Counted from the first letter of the stretch, positions 41,831-50,882 are shown. The stretch is DNA of 64,000 bases from Candidatus Mediterraneibacter excrementavium (GCA_019120275.1 DWVL01000008.1:1-64000), one strand, 5' to 3'. Notes: generated by a model from the sequence alone, not told the origin. Translations and numbers: made by a program.

Positions 41831-43174
41831 ATGGGCAAGTATTTTGGAACTGACGGCTTCCGCGGGGAGGCAAATGTAGTACTTACGGTTGAACATGCAT
41901 TTAAAGTAGGCCGTTATCTCGGCTGGTATTTCGGACAGGATCACAAGGCAAAAGTCGTGATCGGAAAGGATACGAGAAGAAGCAGCTATATGTTTGAGTA
42001 TGCGCTGGCATCGGGACTCACGGCTTCGGGCGCGGATGCGTATCTGCTTCATGTTACGACAACGCCGAGCGTATCTTATGTTGTCAGGACAGAGGATTTT
42101 GACTGCGGCATTATGATTTCCGCCAGCCACAATCCGTTCTATGATAACGGAATTAAAGTGATCAACAGCGCCGGACATAAGATGGAGGCAGAGGTAGAGG
42201 AGAAGATCGAGGCTTATATCGACGGTGAGATCGGTGAACTCCCGCTGGCTACAAAGGAAAATATCGGACGGACGATTGACTATTCAGCGGGAAGGAACCG
42301 CTATATCGCCAGCCTGATCGCTGTTGCGACAAGATCATTCAAGGATATGCGGATCGGTCTTGACTGTGCGAACGGAAGTTCATTTGCCATTGCAAAGAGT
42401 GTGTTTGATGCGCTTGGCGCGAAGACTTATGTGATCAATAACGAGCCGGACGGACTCAACATCAATACCAACTGCGGTTCCACGCACATCCATGTGCTCC
42501 AGGAGTTCGTGAAAGAGAAAAAGCTGGATGTGGGATTTGCGTTTGACGGCGATGCCGACAGATGCATTGCGGTGGATGAAAACGGAAATGTGATAGACGG
42601 CGACCTGATCCTCTATGTGTGCGGCAAGTACCTTATGGAGCAGGGGCATCTCGAGGGAAATACGATCGTAACGACAGTGATGTCTAACCTGGGATTGTAC
42701 AAAGCGTGCGATAAGATCGGCATGAAGTACGAGCAGACAGCGGTCGGTGACAAATACGTATACGAAAATATGATGAAGAACGGGTTTGTCCTCGGCGGAG
42801 AGCAGTCCGGCCATATCATTTTCAGTAAACATGCAAGGACGGGCGACGGTATCCTGACCTCCCTGATGATCATGGAAGTCATTCTGGAGAAGAAACAGCC
42901 GCTCAGCAAACTGGCGGGAGAAGTGAAGATTTATCCCCAGCTTCTGAAGAATGTCCGCGTGACAGACAAGAAGACGGCGAGGGAGAATCCTGCAGTTATC
43001 GAGGCTGTACAGAAAGCTGCTGACGAACTGGGCAGCGACGGCCGCATCCTGGTACGTGAGAGCGGCACAGAACCGGTGATCCGTGTCATGGTTGAGGCGA
43101 CGACGGACGAGATCTGTGCGAAATATGTGGACGGCGTGATCAGAGTCATGGAAGAGCAGGGACTGATGGCCTAG
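41831..43174 (+). CDS. glmM: Phosphoglucosamine mutase
   Basis: The 447-residue protein is full length. It opens with YFGTDGFRGEAN, has the phosphoserine motif SASHNPFYDNG (Ser99), the metal site DGDADR and the phosphate-binding end RESGTEPVIRVMVE. GlmM converts glucosamine-6-phosphate to glucosamine-1-phosphate for peptidoglycan synthesis. The ribosome site AAGAGGG is modest. A 79-nt leader with a hairpin separates the promoter from the gene. Confidence 0.96.
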   Translation: MGKYFGTDGFRGEANVVLTVEHAFKVGRYLGWYFGQDHKAKVVIGKDTRRSSYMFEYALASGLTASGADAYLLHVTTTPSVSYVVRTEDFDCGIMISASHNPFYDNGIKVINSAGHKMEAEVEEKIEAYIDGEIGELPLATKENIGRTIDYSAGRNRYIASLIAVATRSFKDMRIGLDCANGSSFAIAKSVFDALGAKTYVINNEPDGLNINTNCGSTHIHVLQEFVKEKKLDVGFAFDGDADRCIAVDENGNVIDGDLILYVCGKYLMEQGHLEGNTIVTTVMSNLGLYKACDKIGMKYEQTAVGDKYVYENMMKNGFVLGGEQSGHIIFSKHARTGDGILTSLMIMEVILEKKQPLSKLAGEVKIYPQLLKNVRVTDKKTARENPAVIEAVQKAADELGSDGRILVRESGTEPVIRVMVEATTDEICAKYVDGVIRVMEEQGLMA

Positions 43175-43205
43175 ATCAATTTCATAAATACAGAAGTGCA
43201 GATTG

Positions 43206-43272
43206 AAAGCGGGGTCAACCGGCCCTGTCCTGCCGCAAAGGGGCGGCGCGACAGGGGCAGTCCCGCTTTTTT
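43206..43272 (+). terminator. Terminator after glmM
   Basis: AAAGCGGG (43206-43213) pairs with CCCGCTTT (43262-43269), with inner stems CCCTGTC/GACAGGG and GCCGC/GCGGC, and a run of six T ends it. Confidence 0.88.
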
Positions 43273-43335
43273 CTGATACATGCCGGATCTGATCCGGGAG
43301 CATAATATAAGTATAGTGGAAAGGAAAAAAGAAAA

Positions 43336-44538
43336 ATGCCGAAATTAAATGAGAATTATCTTAATGTACAGGACAGTTATCTCTTTGCAGAGATCGCACG
43401 GAGAGTCAGCGCTTATGAGGAAAGCCATCCGGATAAGGCGGGCAGCATCATCCGCCTTGGGATCGGTGATGTGACTCGGCCGCTGACGAAGAGTGCGGTC
43501 GCGGGACTCCATAAGGCTGTGGATGAGCAGGCGGTATCGGAGACATTTAAGGGATACGGGCCGGAGCAGGGGTATGCATTTGTGCGGGAAGCTGTTGCAG
43601 ATTATTATAGAAGAAACGGAGTGGAAGTAGATGCGGACGATATATTCATTTCCGATGGCGCGAAGAGCGATACGGGAAATATCACGGAGCTTTTCGCACA
43701 GGACAATGTGATCCTTGTGCCGGATCCGGTTTACCCGGTTTATGTTGACACAAATACGATGGACGGAAAGCAGATCGTTTATATGAACGGGACCGAGGAG
43801 AATGATTTCCTGCCAATGCCGGATGACAGCGTGAAGGCGGATATTATCTATCTTTGTTCGCCGAACAATCCGACAGGTGCGTGCTACAATAAGGAACAGC
43901 TGAAAATATGGGTGGATTATGCGCTGAAAAATGAGGCGGTCATCCTGTTTGATTCGGCTTATGAAGCGTTCGTATCCGAGCCGGATCTGCCGCGCAGCAT
44001 TTATGCGATAGAAGGAGCGGAAAAATGCGCAGTCGAGTTCTGCTCCCTGTCCAAGACCGCAGGATTTACAGGAACCCGGTTTTCCTACACGGTCGTGCCG
44101 AAGAAACTCATATTTGCAGCTTCGGATGGCAGGATGATGAGCCTTCATGATATGTGGAACAGGCGGCAGTCCACGAAGTTCAACGGTACGCCGTATGTGA
44201 TCCAGTATGCGGCGGCACAGGTGCTGACAGAACAGGGCATGGAAGAGTGCATGGAGAACATTTCCTATTATATGGAAAATGCGCGTGTGATCGCGGAGAC
44301 GCTCCGGAGAAAGAATATTCCGTTTACCGGCGGGGTGAATTCCCCGTATATCTGGTTTAAGTGTCCGGATGGAATGGAGTCATGGGAACTCTTTGATTAT
44401 CTGCTGGAGAACATTCAGGTTGTCGGCACTCCGGGCGCCGGATTCGGCGTAAACGGGAAATATCATTTCCGGCTGACGTCATTCGGGACGCATGAAAAGA
44501 CAAGAGAAGCAATGGAACGTTTTGAGCAGCTGTTTTAG
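43336..44538 (+). CDS. dapL: LL-diaminopimelate aminotransferase
   Basis: The 400-residue fold type I aminotransferase begins with LNENYLNVQDSYLFAEIARR and has IRLGIGDVTRPL, SPNNPTGA and the PLP lysine K240 in SLSKTAGFTG. DapL makes LL-diaminopimelate directly from tetrahydrodipicolinate, the one-step route to meso-DAP and lysine common in clostridia. GGAAAGGAAAAAAGAA precedes the ATG. It ends in a terminator that overlaps its stop codon. Confidence 0.95.
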   Translation: MPKLNENYLNVQDSYLFAEIARRVSAYEESHPDKAGSIIRLGIGDVTRPLTKSAVAGLHKAVDEQAVSETFKGYGPEQGYAFVREAVADYYRRNGVEVDADDIFISDGAKSDTGNITELFAQDNVILVPDPVYPVYVDTNTMDGKQIVYMNGTEENDFLPMPDDSVKADIIYLCSPNNPTGACYNKEQLKIWVDYALKNEAVILFDSAYEAFVSEPDLPRSIYAIEGAEKCAVEFCSLSKTAGFTGTRFSYTVVPKKLIFAASDGRMMSLHDMWNRRQSTKFNGTPYVIQYAAAQVLTEQGMEECMENISYYMENARVIAETLRRKNIPFTGGVNSPYIWFKCPDGMESWELFDYLLENIQVVGTPGAGFGVNGKYHFRLTSFGTHEKTREAMERFEQLF

Positions 44539-44555
44539 GACAGCTGCTTTTCTTT
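44526..44555 (+). terminator. Terminator overlapping the dapL stop
   Basis: GCAGCTGT (44526-44533) pairs with ACAGCTGC (44540-44547), followed by TTTTCTTT. The TAG stop of dapL lies in the loop. Confidence 0.88.
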
Positions 44556-44600
44556 GGAAAATCTTCAGATATTCTTTCCTATAACTTAAATAATACTGTA

Positions 44601-44633
44601 TTGACATACTATATTATACAGAATATAATATAG
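44601..44633 (+). promoter_or_regulatory. Promoter and palindromic operator of the padR operon
   Basis: TTGACA (44601-44606), 17 bp and TATAAT (44624-44629) form a consensus promoter. A perfect 10-bp inverted repeat, CTATATTATA (44609-44618) and TATAATATAG (44624-44633) with a 5-bp gap, covers spacer and -10. That is where an autoregulating PadR dimer would bind. Confidence 0.8.
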
Positions 44634-44664
44634 AAAAACATACAATATAAGAAAGGGTGGTTGC

Positions 44665-44988
44665 ATGGTTTTTAATACAGGTGCAGCGCTTCTGGACGCG
44701 ATCGTTCTCGCCGTGGTTTCCAGGGAAGACGAAGGCACATACGGATACCGGATCACGCAGGACGTGCGCAGGATCATCGATGTATCGGAATCAACGCTGT
44801 ATCCGGTCCTGCGGCGCCTGCAGAAGGATGACTGTCTGGAAGTATATGACAGGCAGTTCGACGGAAGGAACAGGAGATACTACAAAGTGACGTCCAGAGG
44901 GATGGCGCAGCTGAATCTGTATAAGTCGGAATGGAAGGCTTATATAAAGAAGATCAATGAGATATTTGAGGGAGGTGCGACGGCATGA
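44665..44988 (+). CDS. PadR-family transcriptional regulator
   Basis: The 107-residue protein is a short PadR regulator with a winged helix (GYRITQDVRRIIDVSESTLY, about residues 28-47, then LRRLQKDDCLEVYDR wing) and a dimerising C-terminal helix. PadR proteins in this gene context repress an operon of DUF1700, DUF4097 and PspC proteins and respond to envelope stress or drugs; the signal is unknown here. GAAAGGGTGG lies 5 nt before the ATG. It overlaps the DUF1700 gene by 4 nt. Confidence 0.92.
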   Translation: MVFNTGAALLDAIVLAVVSREDEGTYGYRITQDVRRIIDVSESTLYPVLRRLQKDDCLEVYDRQFDGRNRRYYKVTSRGMAQLNLYKSEWKAYIKKINEIFEGGATA

Positions 44989-45662
44989 ACCGTGTGGAAT
45001 TTATGACTGAACTGGAGAGGCTGCTTTCGGATCTGCCGGAGGAAGAGAGGCAGGCGGCGGTTCAGTACTATGCAGATTATTTTGCAGATGCCGGTGTGGA
45101 AAATGAGGCTGAAGTGATCCGGGAACTGGGAAGTCCTGAGAAGACTGCGGAGTCGATCAAAGCGGATTATTACGGAAGAGAGTTTGACGAAAGTAAATAT
45201 GACCGTAAGGATTACATGGAGAAATATGGGCAGCAGGTTTCCGGACAGGCAGGAACTTCCGGGACGGCGTCCGGAGAAGCGAAGAAACCGTGGACCAGCC
45301 GCGGCCTGAAGATCCTTCTGATCGTCCTGATCGCGATCGTTGTGTGGCCGGTATCCATGGGCATTATCTGTGCGGTGCTGGGTATTGCTGCAACGGTAAT
45401 CTGCCTTTTCGCAGCGCTGGTGATCGCGGCTGCTTCCGTGATGATCGCAGGGGGAGCGGTTGGCGTAACGGGACTTCTTCTAGTGGCATCATATCCTTCA
45501 GCCGGCCTGCTGACGTTAGGGATCGGGATCCTGATTTTCGTCCTGGGACTGATCGCTACTGTGGGAACTGTAAAATTATGTATCATTGTATATCCGGCGA
45601 TGCTCAGAGGATTTGTTGAACTGTGCAGAAGGCCGATTCATGGAAAGGCGGTGCAGAGATGA
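44985..45662 (+). CDS. DUF1700 membrane protein
   Basis: The 225-residue protein has an N-terminal cytoplasmic DUF1700 domain (EFMTELERLLSDLPEEER, with HAAS-like helical pattern, residues 5-65), a linker to about 100, and three or four membrane helices. In related operons it is a membrane partner of the PadR-controlled system. It starts within the padR stop and overlaps the DUF4097 gene by 4 nt, so all are translated in series. Confidence 0.87.
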   Translation: MNRVEFMTELERLLSDLPEEERQAAVQYYADYFADAGVENEAEVIRELGSPEKTAESIKADYYGREFDESKYDRKDYMEKYGQQVSGQAGTSGTASGEAKKPWTSRGLKILLIVLIAIVVWPVSMGIICAVLGIAATVICLFAALVIAAASVMIAGGAVGVTGLLLVASYPSAGLLTLGIGILIFVLGLIATVGTVKLCIIVYPAMLRGFVELCRRPIHGKAVQR

Positions 45663-46501
45663 AAAAAGGTTGGAAAATATTCTGGATCGTATGCGCGGTG
45701 CTGGCGGCAGTGGGACTGCTGCTTACGGCAGCGGGCGTGGTGCTCGGAGGCATAAGCGCTCTTCGCAGTGCGCAGGATCTGGAGGTCGGGATCACACCGC
45801 GCTGGCTGGAACGACTGGAGAATAGAGAGCAGGATGAAGAAGCGCCGGAACCGGGGATGAAGGATGGAGTGATCCATGACCATGTTGATGAAATCTCGCT
45901 GGAACTGGGCGGCATCCAAGTGTGCGTGACAGCCGGTGATACGGATGGGGTACAGGTGGATACATCAGCGCTCCGCTCGGATATCCGGGAGGAACTTATG
46001 GTCAGCCGGGATGAAAATGAACTGGAGATCGAGATGAGACACCGGGGACACGGAATGAACACCAACGGGACAGGCACGCTTTATATTACGGTTCCTGAGG
46101 ATCGGATCCTTCATTCGTTTTCGGCATGGATGGGGGCAGGATCACTGGAACTGGACGGTATCCGGACAGAGGAACTTTCACTTGAAGTCGGAGCCGGAGA
46201 GATCATTGCAGAGAACTTTTATACCGAAGAACTGGATGCGGACTGCGGGGCCGGCCAGGTCCGGCTGCAGGGCGAGACTGTGCGGGAAGCGGAGATCGAC
46301 TGCGATCTTGGTCAGATTATTTATACAGTGCCAGGAACAGAAAGAGACTATAATTATGAACTGTCCTGCGGCGCCGGCGAGCTGCTCATAGGCGGCGACT
46401 CTTTTGCGGGCGTCAGCAAAAACGAGAAGATCGATCATGAAAGTGAACGGCTTATCAAAGCAGATTGTGGAATGGGACTTATAGAGATCAGATTCCAGTA
46501 G
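45659..46501 (+). CDS. DUF4097-family beta-helix protein
   Basis: The 280-residue protein has an N-terminal membrane helix (residues 5-32) and then a DUF4097 right-handed beta repeat (LELGGIQVCVTAGD, LEVGAGEIIAENFY, CGAGQVRLQGETV, CGAGELLIGGDS), ending CGMGLIEIRF. It is probably anchored and faces outward, or peripheral. Such proteins are found in cell-envelope stress operons. The start is at 45659, where the M is followed by a lysine-rich signal-anchor and GGCGG lies upstream. Confidence 0.88.
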   Translation: MKKGWKIFWIVCAVLAAVGLLLTAAGVVLGGISALRSAQDLEVGITPRWLERLENREQDEEAPEPGMKDGVIHDHVDEISLELGGIQVCVTAGDTDGVQVDTSALRSDIREELMVSRDENELEIEMRHRGHGMNTNGTGTLYITVPEDRILHSFSAWMGAGSLELDGIRTEELSLEVGAGEIIAENFYTEELDADCGAGQVRLQGETVREAEIDCDLGQIIYTVPGTERDYNYELSCGAGELLIGGDSFAGVSKNEKIDHESERLIKADCGMGLIEIRFQ

Positions 46502-46540
46502 ACTTACAGGGAACAGAATTCAATAAAGGAGAGGAAAATT

Positions 46541-46732
46541 ATGGATGGAAAGAAGTTATATCGTTCAAGAAACAGCAGATACCTCTGCGGTGTGTGCGGC
46601 GGCATCGGTGAATATTTCAATATTGATCCGACACTGATCCGACTGGCATTTGTTTTGTTCGGGTGCACGGGAGGCGGTGTACTGGCTTATATTATCGCGG
46701 CGATCATCATCCCGGATGAACCGGCTGCATGA
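46541..46732 (+). CDS. PspC-domain protein
   Basis: This 63-residue protein is a single PspC domain: KKLYRSRNSRYLCGVCGGIG, YFNIDPTLIRL and a terminal membrane helix (FGCTGGGVLAYIIAAIIIP). PspC domains sense or transmit membrane stress. AAAGGAGAGG precedes the ATG by 6 nt. It is the last gene of the PadR operon. Confidence 0.93.
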   Translation: MDGKKLYRSRNSRYLCGVCGGIGEYFNIDPTLIRLAFVLFGCTGGGVLAYIIAAIIIPDEPAA

Positions 46733-46766
46733 AAGAATAAAATCTGTTGAAAGCGAGGCGTCGGAG

Positions 46767-46797
46767 TGTATATTCCGGCGCTTCTATGGTTATACTC
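46767..46797 (+). promoter_or_regulatory. Sigma-G-like promoter of the SASP gene
   Basis: TGTATA (46767-46772), 18 bp and TATACTC (46791-46797) resemble the forespore sigma-G consensus (TGAATA and CATACTA). It is 24 bp before the small acid-soluble spore protein start. Confidence 0.5.
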
Positions 46798-46820
46798 CTG
46801 AAAAAGAAAGAAGGGGTATC

Positions 46821-47018
46821 ATGTCAAAGAAGAAAGAGAAAAGGATTGATCTCAATAATCTGGAGCCGGGCGAGAAGCTTAAATACGAAGTGGCGGAAGA
46901 ACTTGGATTGCTGGATCGTGTGCTTTCGGATGGATGGAAATCACTTACATCAAAAGAGACCGGACGGATCGGAGGGATCGTGACAAGGAAGAGGAGACAG
47001 GCAGGACAAAAGCAGTAA
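46821..47018 (+). CDS. Small acid-soluble spore protein, alpha/beta type
   Basis: The 65-residue protein shows the SASP pattern: KYEVAEELGL, resembling the GPR protease cleavage site, followed by LSDGWKSLTSKETGRIGG and a basic end. These proteins coat forespore DNA and are degraded on germination. The start at 46821 has AGAAGGGG upstream; the frame above it has no ribosome site. A sigma-G-like promoter lies in front. Confidence 0.9.
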   Translation: MSKKKEKRIDLNNLEPGEKLKYEVAEELGLLDRVLSDGWKSLTSKETGRIGGIVTRKRRQAGQKQ

Positions 47019-47021
47019 AAC

Positions 47022-47050
47022 TTTACAAAAACAGGTATATCTGGTAGAAT
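47022..47050 (+). promoter_or_regulatory. Promoter for the WecG-like gene
   Basis: TTTACA (47022-47027), 17 bp, TAGAAT (47045-47050) with TGG before the -10. Confidence 0.55.
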
Positions 47051-47084
47051 TGTACGACTGGGAAATCTGATAAGGTGATAGGAT

Positions 47085-47765
47085 ATGAATGAAAGAAAAG
47101 AGATCCTGGGAATCGGAATAGACTGCCTGAGCGCCAAGGAATCCATGCTTTGTGCGATGCAGTATATGGAGAACACCCCGGTTGATACAATAGAAATCAT
47201 AACTATGGATACGCTTCTTGGCTGCCGCGGGGACGAGGCATGGGCAGAACAGACAGAGAGCCTGGGACTGATCCTTCCCGGAGATCCGGAAATGCTGGAG
47301 ACGGCGGGCATCCGGGATGAACTGCGGGAGAAAGAGATCAGGAACCGGACATTTCTGAAGATATTTCTGAAATATCTTCAGAAGAACCGGAAGAAAATCT
47401 ATCTTCTGGCTTCAGAAGAGCGGGATATGGAAAAACTTAAGAATGCGCTCCGGCGCATGAGCCGGGGACTTCATATTACAGGCGCGGAGCTGATCCATCC
47501 GGCGGACGGGCGTGAAGACGAGGTCGTAAATTATATTAACGCCACAGAAACGGATTGTATTATTTCGGTTCTTCCTTCTCCGTATCAGGAAGCATTTATC
47601 AGCAGGAACAGGAGCCTTCTCAATGTAAAGCTGTGGCTCGGATTCGGTGCAGTGCTGGCGGAAACCTGCGAAGGAGGTACAGGGAACCGGATCGCCCGTT
47701 TTCTGCAGAAGCTGACGTTCCGCCGTCAGGCCGGAAAGCAGCAGAAGAACAATACGTTTTTGTGA
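47085..47765 (+). CDS. WecG/TagA/CpsF-family glycosyltransferase, divergent
   Basis: The 226-residue protein follows the layout of GT26 enzymes: GIGIDCLSAKESM near the N-terminus, then IITMDTLLGCRGDEAW, ADSLGLILPGD-like SLGLILPGDPEM, a middle KKIYLLASEERDMEKLK, and WLGFGAVLAETC near the C-terminus. GT26 enzymes add N-acetylmannosamine-type sugars to lipid carriers for wall polymers. Some motifs are weak (no clear GxPxQE; the corresponding stretch is LPSPYQE), so activity is uncertain. It is monocistronic, ending at a terminator. Confidence 0.65.
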   Translation: MNERKEILGIGIDCLSAKESMLCAMQYMENTPVDTIEIITMDTLLGCRGDEAWAEQTESLGLILPGDPEMLETAGIRDELREKEIRNRTFLKIFLKYLQKNRKKIYLLASEERDMEKLKNALRRMSRGLHITGAELIHPADGREDEVVNYINATETDCIISVLPSPYQEAFISRNRSLLNVKLWLGFGAVLAETCEGGTGNRIARFLQKLTFRRQAGKQQKNNTFL

Positions 47766-47808
47766 AGAATGTATAGATTTTTAAATATGAATTTTTTGTA
47801 AAATATTT

Positions 47809-47850
47809 GAGGAAATGCATAAAAAAAGTGGATTTCCTCTTTCTTTTTTT
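47809..47850 (+). terminator. Terminator after the WecG-like gene
   Basis: GAGGAAAT (47809-47816) pairs with ATTTCCTC (47832-47839), followed by a T-rich run. Confidence 0.82.
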
Positions 47851-47959
47851 GATGTTTTGCATTAATATAAAAGACGTGGACGGGCATACTGCGGTTTTAA
47901 GAGCCCATAATTTTGTGTAAAGTGTACATATACTCATCCGGAGGAGTGGAGGAAGAAGT

Positions 47960-49051
47960 ATGATTTCGAATCAGATACTACAGAATACGATTGACGGATT
48001 AAAAGGAATATCCAGAGTTGATTTTTGCGTGCTGGATACAGAAGGAAAGGAACTGGCGGCTACATTTGATCATGTCCAGGACTGCGGAAGCGCGGTGACA
48101 TCTTTTGTTGAATCTCCGGCTGACAGCCAGGTGATCCAGGGATGTCAGTTCTTTAAGATATTCGATGAACAGCGGCTGGAGTACGTGCTGCTTGCCGACG
48201 GGGATACTGAGGATGTGTATATGCTTGGAAAGATCGCGGCATTCCAGATCCAGAGTCTTTTGGTCGCGTATAAAGAACGGTTTGACAAGGATAATTTCAT
48301 TAAAAATCTTCTTTTGGACAACCTGCTCCTGGTGGATATTTATAACCGTGCAAAAAAATTACATATTGACACAGAAGTAAAACGTGTTATCTTTATTATT
48401 GAGACACTGCACGAAAAAGACAATGCTGCGCTTGAGAATGTAAGAAGTCTTCTCGGCGGAAAGTCAAAGGACTTTATCACAGCCGTTGACGAGAAGAACA
48501 TCATCGTTGTAAAGGAACTTTCTGAGAAGGACGGGAACCGGGAACTAGAGAAGATGGCGAAGGAAATGCTCGATACGCTCCACAGCGAAGGAAATGAGGA
48601 GCAGATCCGCATTGCCTACGGAACCATTGTCAACGATATAAAAGAAGTTTCCAAGTCCTATAAGGAAGCAAAACTTGCGCTTGATGTAGGAAAGATCTTT
48701 TTCGATGAGAAAGATATCGTGGCGTTTACGACTCTTGGGATAGGACGTCTGATCTACCAGCTTCCGATCCCGCTGTGCAAGATGTTTATCAAAGAGATTT
48801 TCGAGGGGAAATCTCCGGACGATTTTGATGAGGAGACATTGACGACGATCAATAAATTCTTTGAGAACAGCCTCAATGTATCAGAAACGTCCAGACAGCT
48901 TTATATTCACAGAAATACTCTTGTTTACAGACTGGATAAGCTCCAGAAGAGCACCGGTCTGGATCTTCGCGTGTTTGAGGATGCCATTACATTCAAGATC
49001 GCGCTGATGGTCGTGAAATACATGAAGTATATGGAATCGCTGGAGTATTGA
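47960..49051 (+). CDS. CdaR/PucR-type transcriptional regulator
   Basis: The 363-residue protein has an N-terminal sensor region (residues 1-130, partly resembling the CdaR sugar-acid sensor domain), a GGDEF-like middle (about 140-260) and a C-terminal PucR-type helix-turn-helix (LNVSETSRQLYIHRNTLVYR, about residues 310-329). Regulators of this kind control use of sugar acids or purines. No matching target operon is adjacent; ftsEX follows 72 bp later on the same strand. GAGGAGTGGAGG precedes the ATG. Confidence 0.87.
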   Translation: MISNQILQNTIDGLKGISRVDFCVLDTEGKELAATFDHVQDCGSAVTSFVESPADSQVIQGCQFFKIFDEQRLEYVLLADGDTEDVYMLGKIAAFQIQSLLVAYKERFDKDNFIKNLLLDNLLLVDIYNRAKKLHIDTEVKRVIFIIETLHEKDNAALENVRSLLGGKSKDFITAVDEKNIIVVKELSEKDGNRELEKMAKEMLDTLHSEGNEEQIRIAYGTIVNDIKEVSKSYKEAKLALDVGKIFFDEKDIVAFTTLGIGRLIYQLPIPLCKMFIKEIFEGKSPDDFDEETLTTINKFFENSLNVSETSRQLYIHRNTLVYRLDKLQKSTGLDLRVFEDAITFKIALMVVKYMKYMESLEY

Positions 49052-49072
49052 ACCCCGGCGGACCATGCGCAG

Positions 49073-49093
49073 CGCACGATGCGGAAGCGTGCG
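49073..49093 (+). repeat. Short REP-like hairpin
   Basis: CGCACG (49073-49078) and CGTGCG (49088-49093) flank ATGCGGAAG. The whole stretch 49060-49098 is G/C-rich, in the style of the elements at 2725 and 10068 (GAAGCG/GAGCG cores). Confidence 0.5.
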
Positions 49094-49123
49094 GGCAGGA
49101 GTATGAATAATTAGGAGGAACTT

Positions 49124-49810
49124 ATGATTGAATTAAGAAAGGTGACGAAAGAGTATTCCAAGGGCAATGCGGCCCTCAATGGAGTATCCGTGAAGATCGA
49201 ACGCGGGGAGTTCGTTTTTATCGTCGGCGACAGCGGATCGGGTAAATCCACCCTGATCAAGCTTATCATGAAAGAGCTGAATCCGACGGAAGGTACGATC
49301 ATTGTAAACGGACAGAACCTGAACCGTATGAAGCATCGCAATATCGCGAAGTACAGGAGAGGCCTCGGCGTGGTTTTCCAGGATTTCCGTCTGCTGAAAG
49401 ACAGAAATATTTATGAAAATATCGCATTTGCTCTGCGAGTAACTGAGACACCGACAAGAGTGATCAAGAAGAAAGTGCCGGCAGCGCTTTCACTGGTAGG
49501 TCTTGCGCAGAAATACAAGTCTTTCCCGAAGGAACTTTCGGGAGGCGAACAGCAGCGTGTCGCGATTGCCAGGGCTCTTGTAAATGAGCCTGCCATTTTG
49601 CTGGCCGACGAGCCGACTGGTAACCTGGATCCGACGAACTCATGGGAGATCATGAGTATTCTGAAGGAGGCCAATGAGCGTGGGACAACTGTGCTTGTTG
49701 TAACGCATAACCAGGAAATCGTAAACGAGATGAACGAGCGCGTGATTACGATGAAACAGGGCGTGATCGTCAGTGATGAACAAAAAGGTGGGTATATAGA
49801 TGAGAATTAG
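49124..49810 (+). CDS. ftsE: Cell-division ATP-binding protein FtsE
   Basis: The 228-residue ABC ATPase has Walker A GDSGSGKST (residues 35-43), signature LSGGEQQR (about 137-144) and Walker B ILLADEPTGNLD. With FtsX it couples ATP hydrolysis to activation of cell-wall hydrolases; in spore formers it can also time sporulation. AGGAGG lies 7 nt before the ATG. It overlaps ftsX by 11 nt. Confidence 0.96.
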   Translation: MIELRKVTKEYSKGNAALNGVSVKIERGEFVFIVGDSGSGKSTLIKLIMKELNPTEGTIIVNGQNLNRMKHRNIAKYRRGLGVVFQDFRLLKDRNIYENIAFALRVTETPTRVIKKKVPAALSLVGLAQKYKSFPKELSGGEQQRVAIARALVNEPAILLADEPTGNLDPTNSWEIMSILKEANERGTTVLVVTHNQEIVNEMNERVITMKQGVIVSDEQKGGYIDEN

Positions 49811-50753
49811 TACAATCGGATACGTAGGGAAACAGGGTGTTAAGAATATCTGGAGGAACAAGATGTTTTCACTCGCATCCATCGCGACGATGTCAGCTTG
49901 TATCTTCCTGTTTGGATTATTCTTTTCGATCCTTGTGAATTTCCAGTATATTATCAGGACAGCCGAGGAAGGCGTTGCGATTACTGTTTTCTTTGATGAG
50001 GACGCCACCGAAGCGCAGAAAAAGTCGATCGGCGAACAGCTTGAGGCGCACGAAGGCGTGGCTGAAGTGGTTTATGTTTCGGCTGAGGAGGCCTGGGAGG
50101 AATTCCAGGAGGAATATTTTGGAGACAATCCGGAACTGGCGGAAGGGTTCAAGGATGACAACCCGCTGGCAAGTTCCGATAACTATGAAGTATATATGCA
50201 GACCATGGAGGATGACGGACAGAGTCTGATCGCAAGAAGCCGGTCACTCTCCGAGACGCAGAACAGCCTGGTAAAATTCGCCCAGGGACTGGATGGCGTA
50301 CGTGAAGTTAACAAGTCGGATGTGGTAGCGAATACGCTTTCCAGTGTAAACACACTGGTAGCGATCGTATCCATTGCGATCATCATCATCCTGTTCGGCG
50401 TGTCGATCTTCCTGATCAGCAATACGGTTACCATGGGTATTACCGTCCGCAAGGAAGAGATCGCCATTATGAAATATATCGGAGCCAAGGACTTTGTAGT
50501 GCGGTCGCCGTTCGTGATCGAAGGTCTGATCATCGGTATCTTCGGTGCTGCGATCCCGCTGACGCTTCTGTATTTCCTTTATGATAAAGCAGTTGAATAT
50601 ATTATGACCAGATTCAGGATCCTGCAGAATATCATTGATTTCCTTCCGGTAGGAACGGTATATCAGATCCTTCTTCCGGTCGGACTGATAATGGGTATCG
50701 GCATCGGTTTCCTCGGAAGTTACTTTACAGTGCGCAAACATCTGAAAGTGTAG
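49800..50753 (+). CDS. ftsX: Cell-division protein FtsX
   Basis: The 317-residue protein has four membrane helices (about residues 22-45, 180-205, 230-255 and 285-308), a large extracellular loop between the first and second, and a FtsX/MacB permease core. It is the membrane partner of FtsE and activates a wall hydrolase outside. It overlaps ftsE, with AAAGGTGGG upstream. Confidence 0.95.
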   Translation: MRISTIGYVGKQGVKNIWRNKMFSLASIATMSACIFLFGLFFSILVNFQYIIRTAEEGVAITVFFDEDATEAQKKSIGEQLEAHEGVAEVVYVSAEEAWEEFQEEYFGDNPELAEGFKDDNPLASSDNYEVYMQTMEDDGQSLIARSRSLSETQNSLVKFAQGLDGVREVNKSDVVANTLSSVNTLVAIVSIAIIIILFGVSIFLISNTVTMGITVRKEEIAIMKYIGAKDFVVRSPFVIEGLIIGIFGAAIPLTLLYFLYDKAVEYIMTRFRILQNIIDFLPVGTVYQILLPVGLIMGIGIGFLGSYFTVRKHLKV

Positions 50754-50809
50754 GCAGGTTCTGGAAACAGCAGGAATGATCGAAGATTTTCGGTAAAATG
50801 ATCAACAGT

Positions 50810-50848
50810 GAGGACAAAGCGGAGAAAAGTTCCGTTTTGTCCTCTTTT
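50810..50848 (+). terminator. Terminator between ftsX and ctpA
   Basis: GAGGACAAAGCGGA (50810-50823) pairs with TCCGTTTTGTCCTC (50831-50844), one G-U pair, followed by TTTT. Confidence 0.82.
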
Positions 50849-50882
50849 CAGATTATCGGACGGACAATGGAGGGACTGGAAT

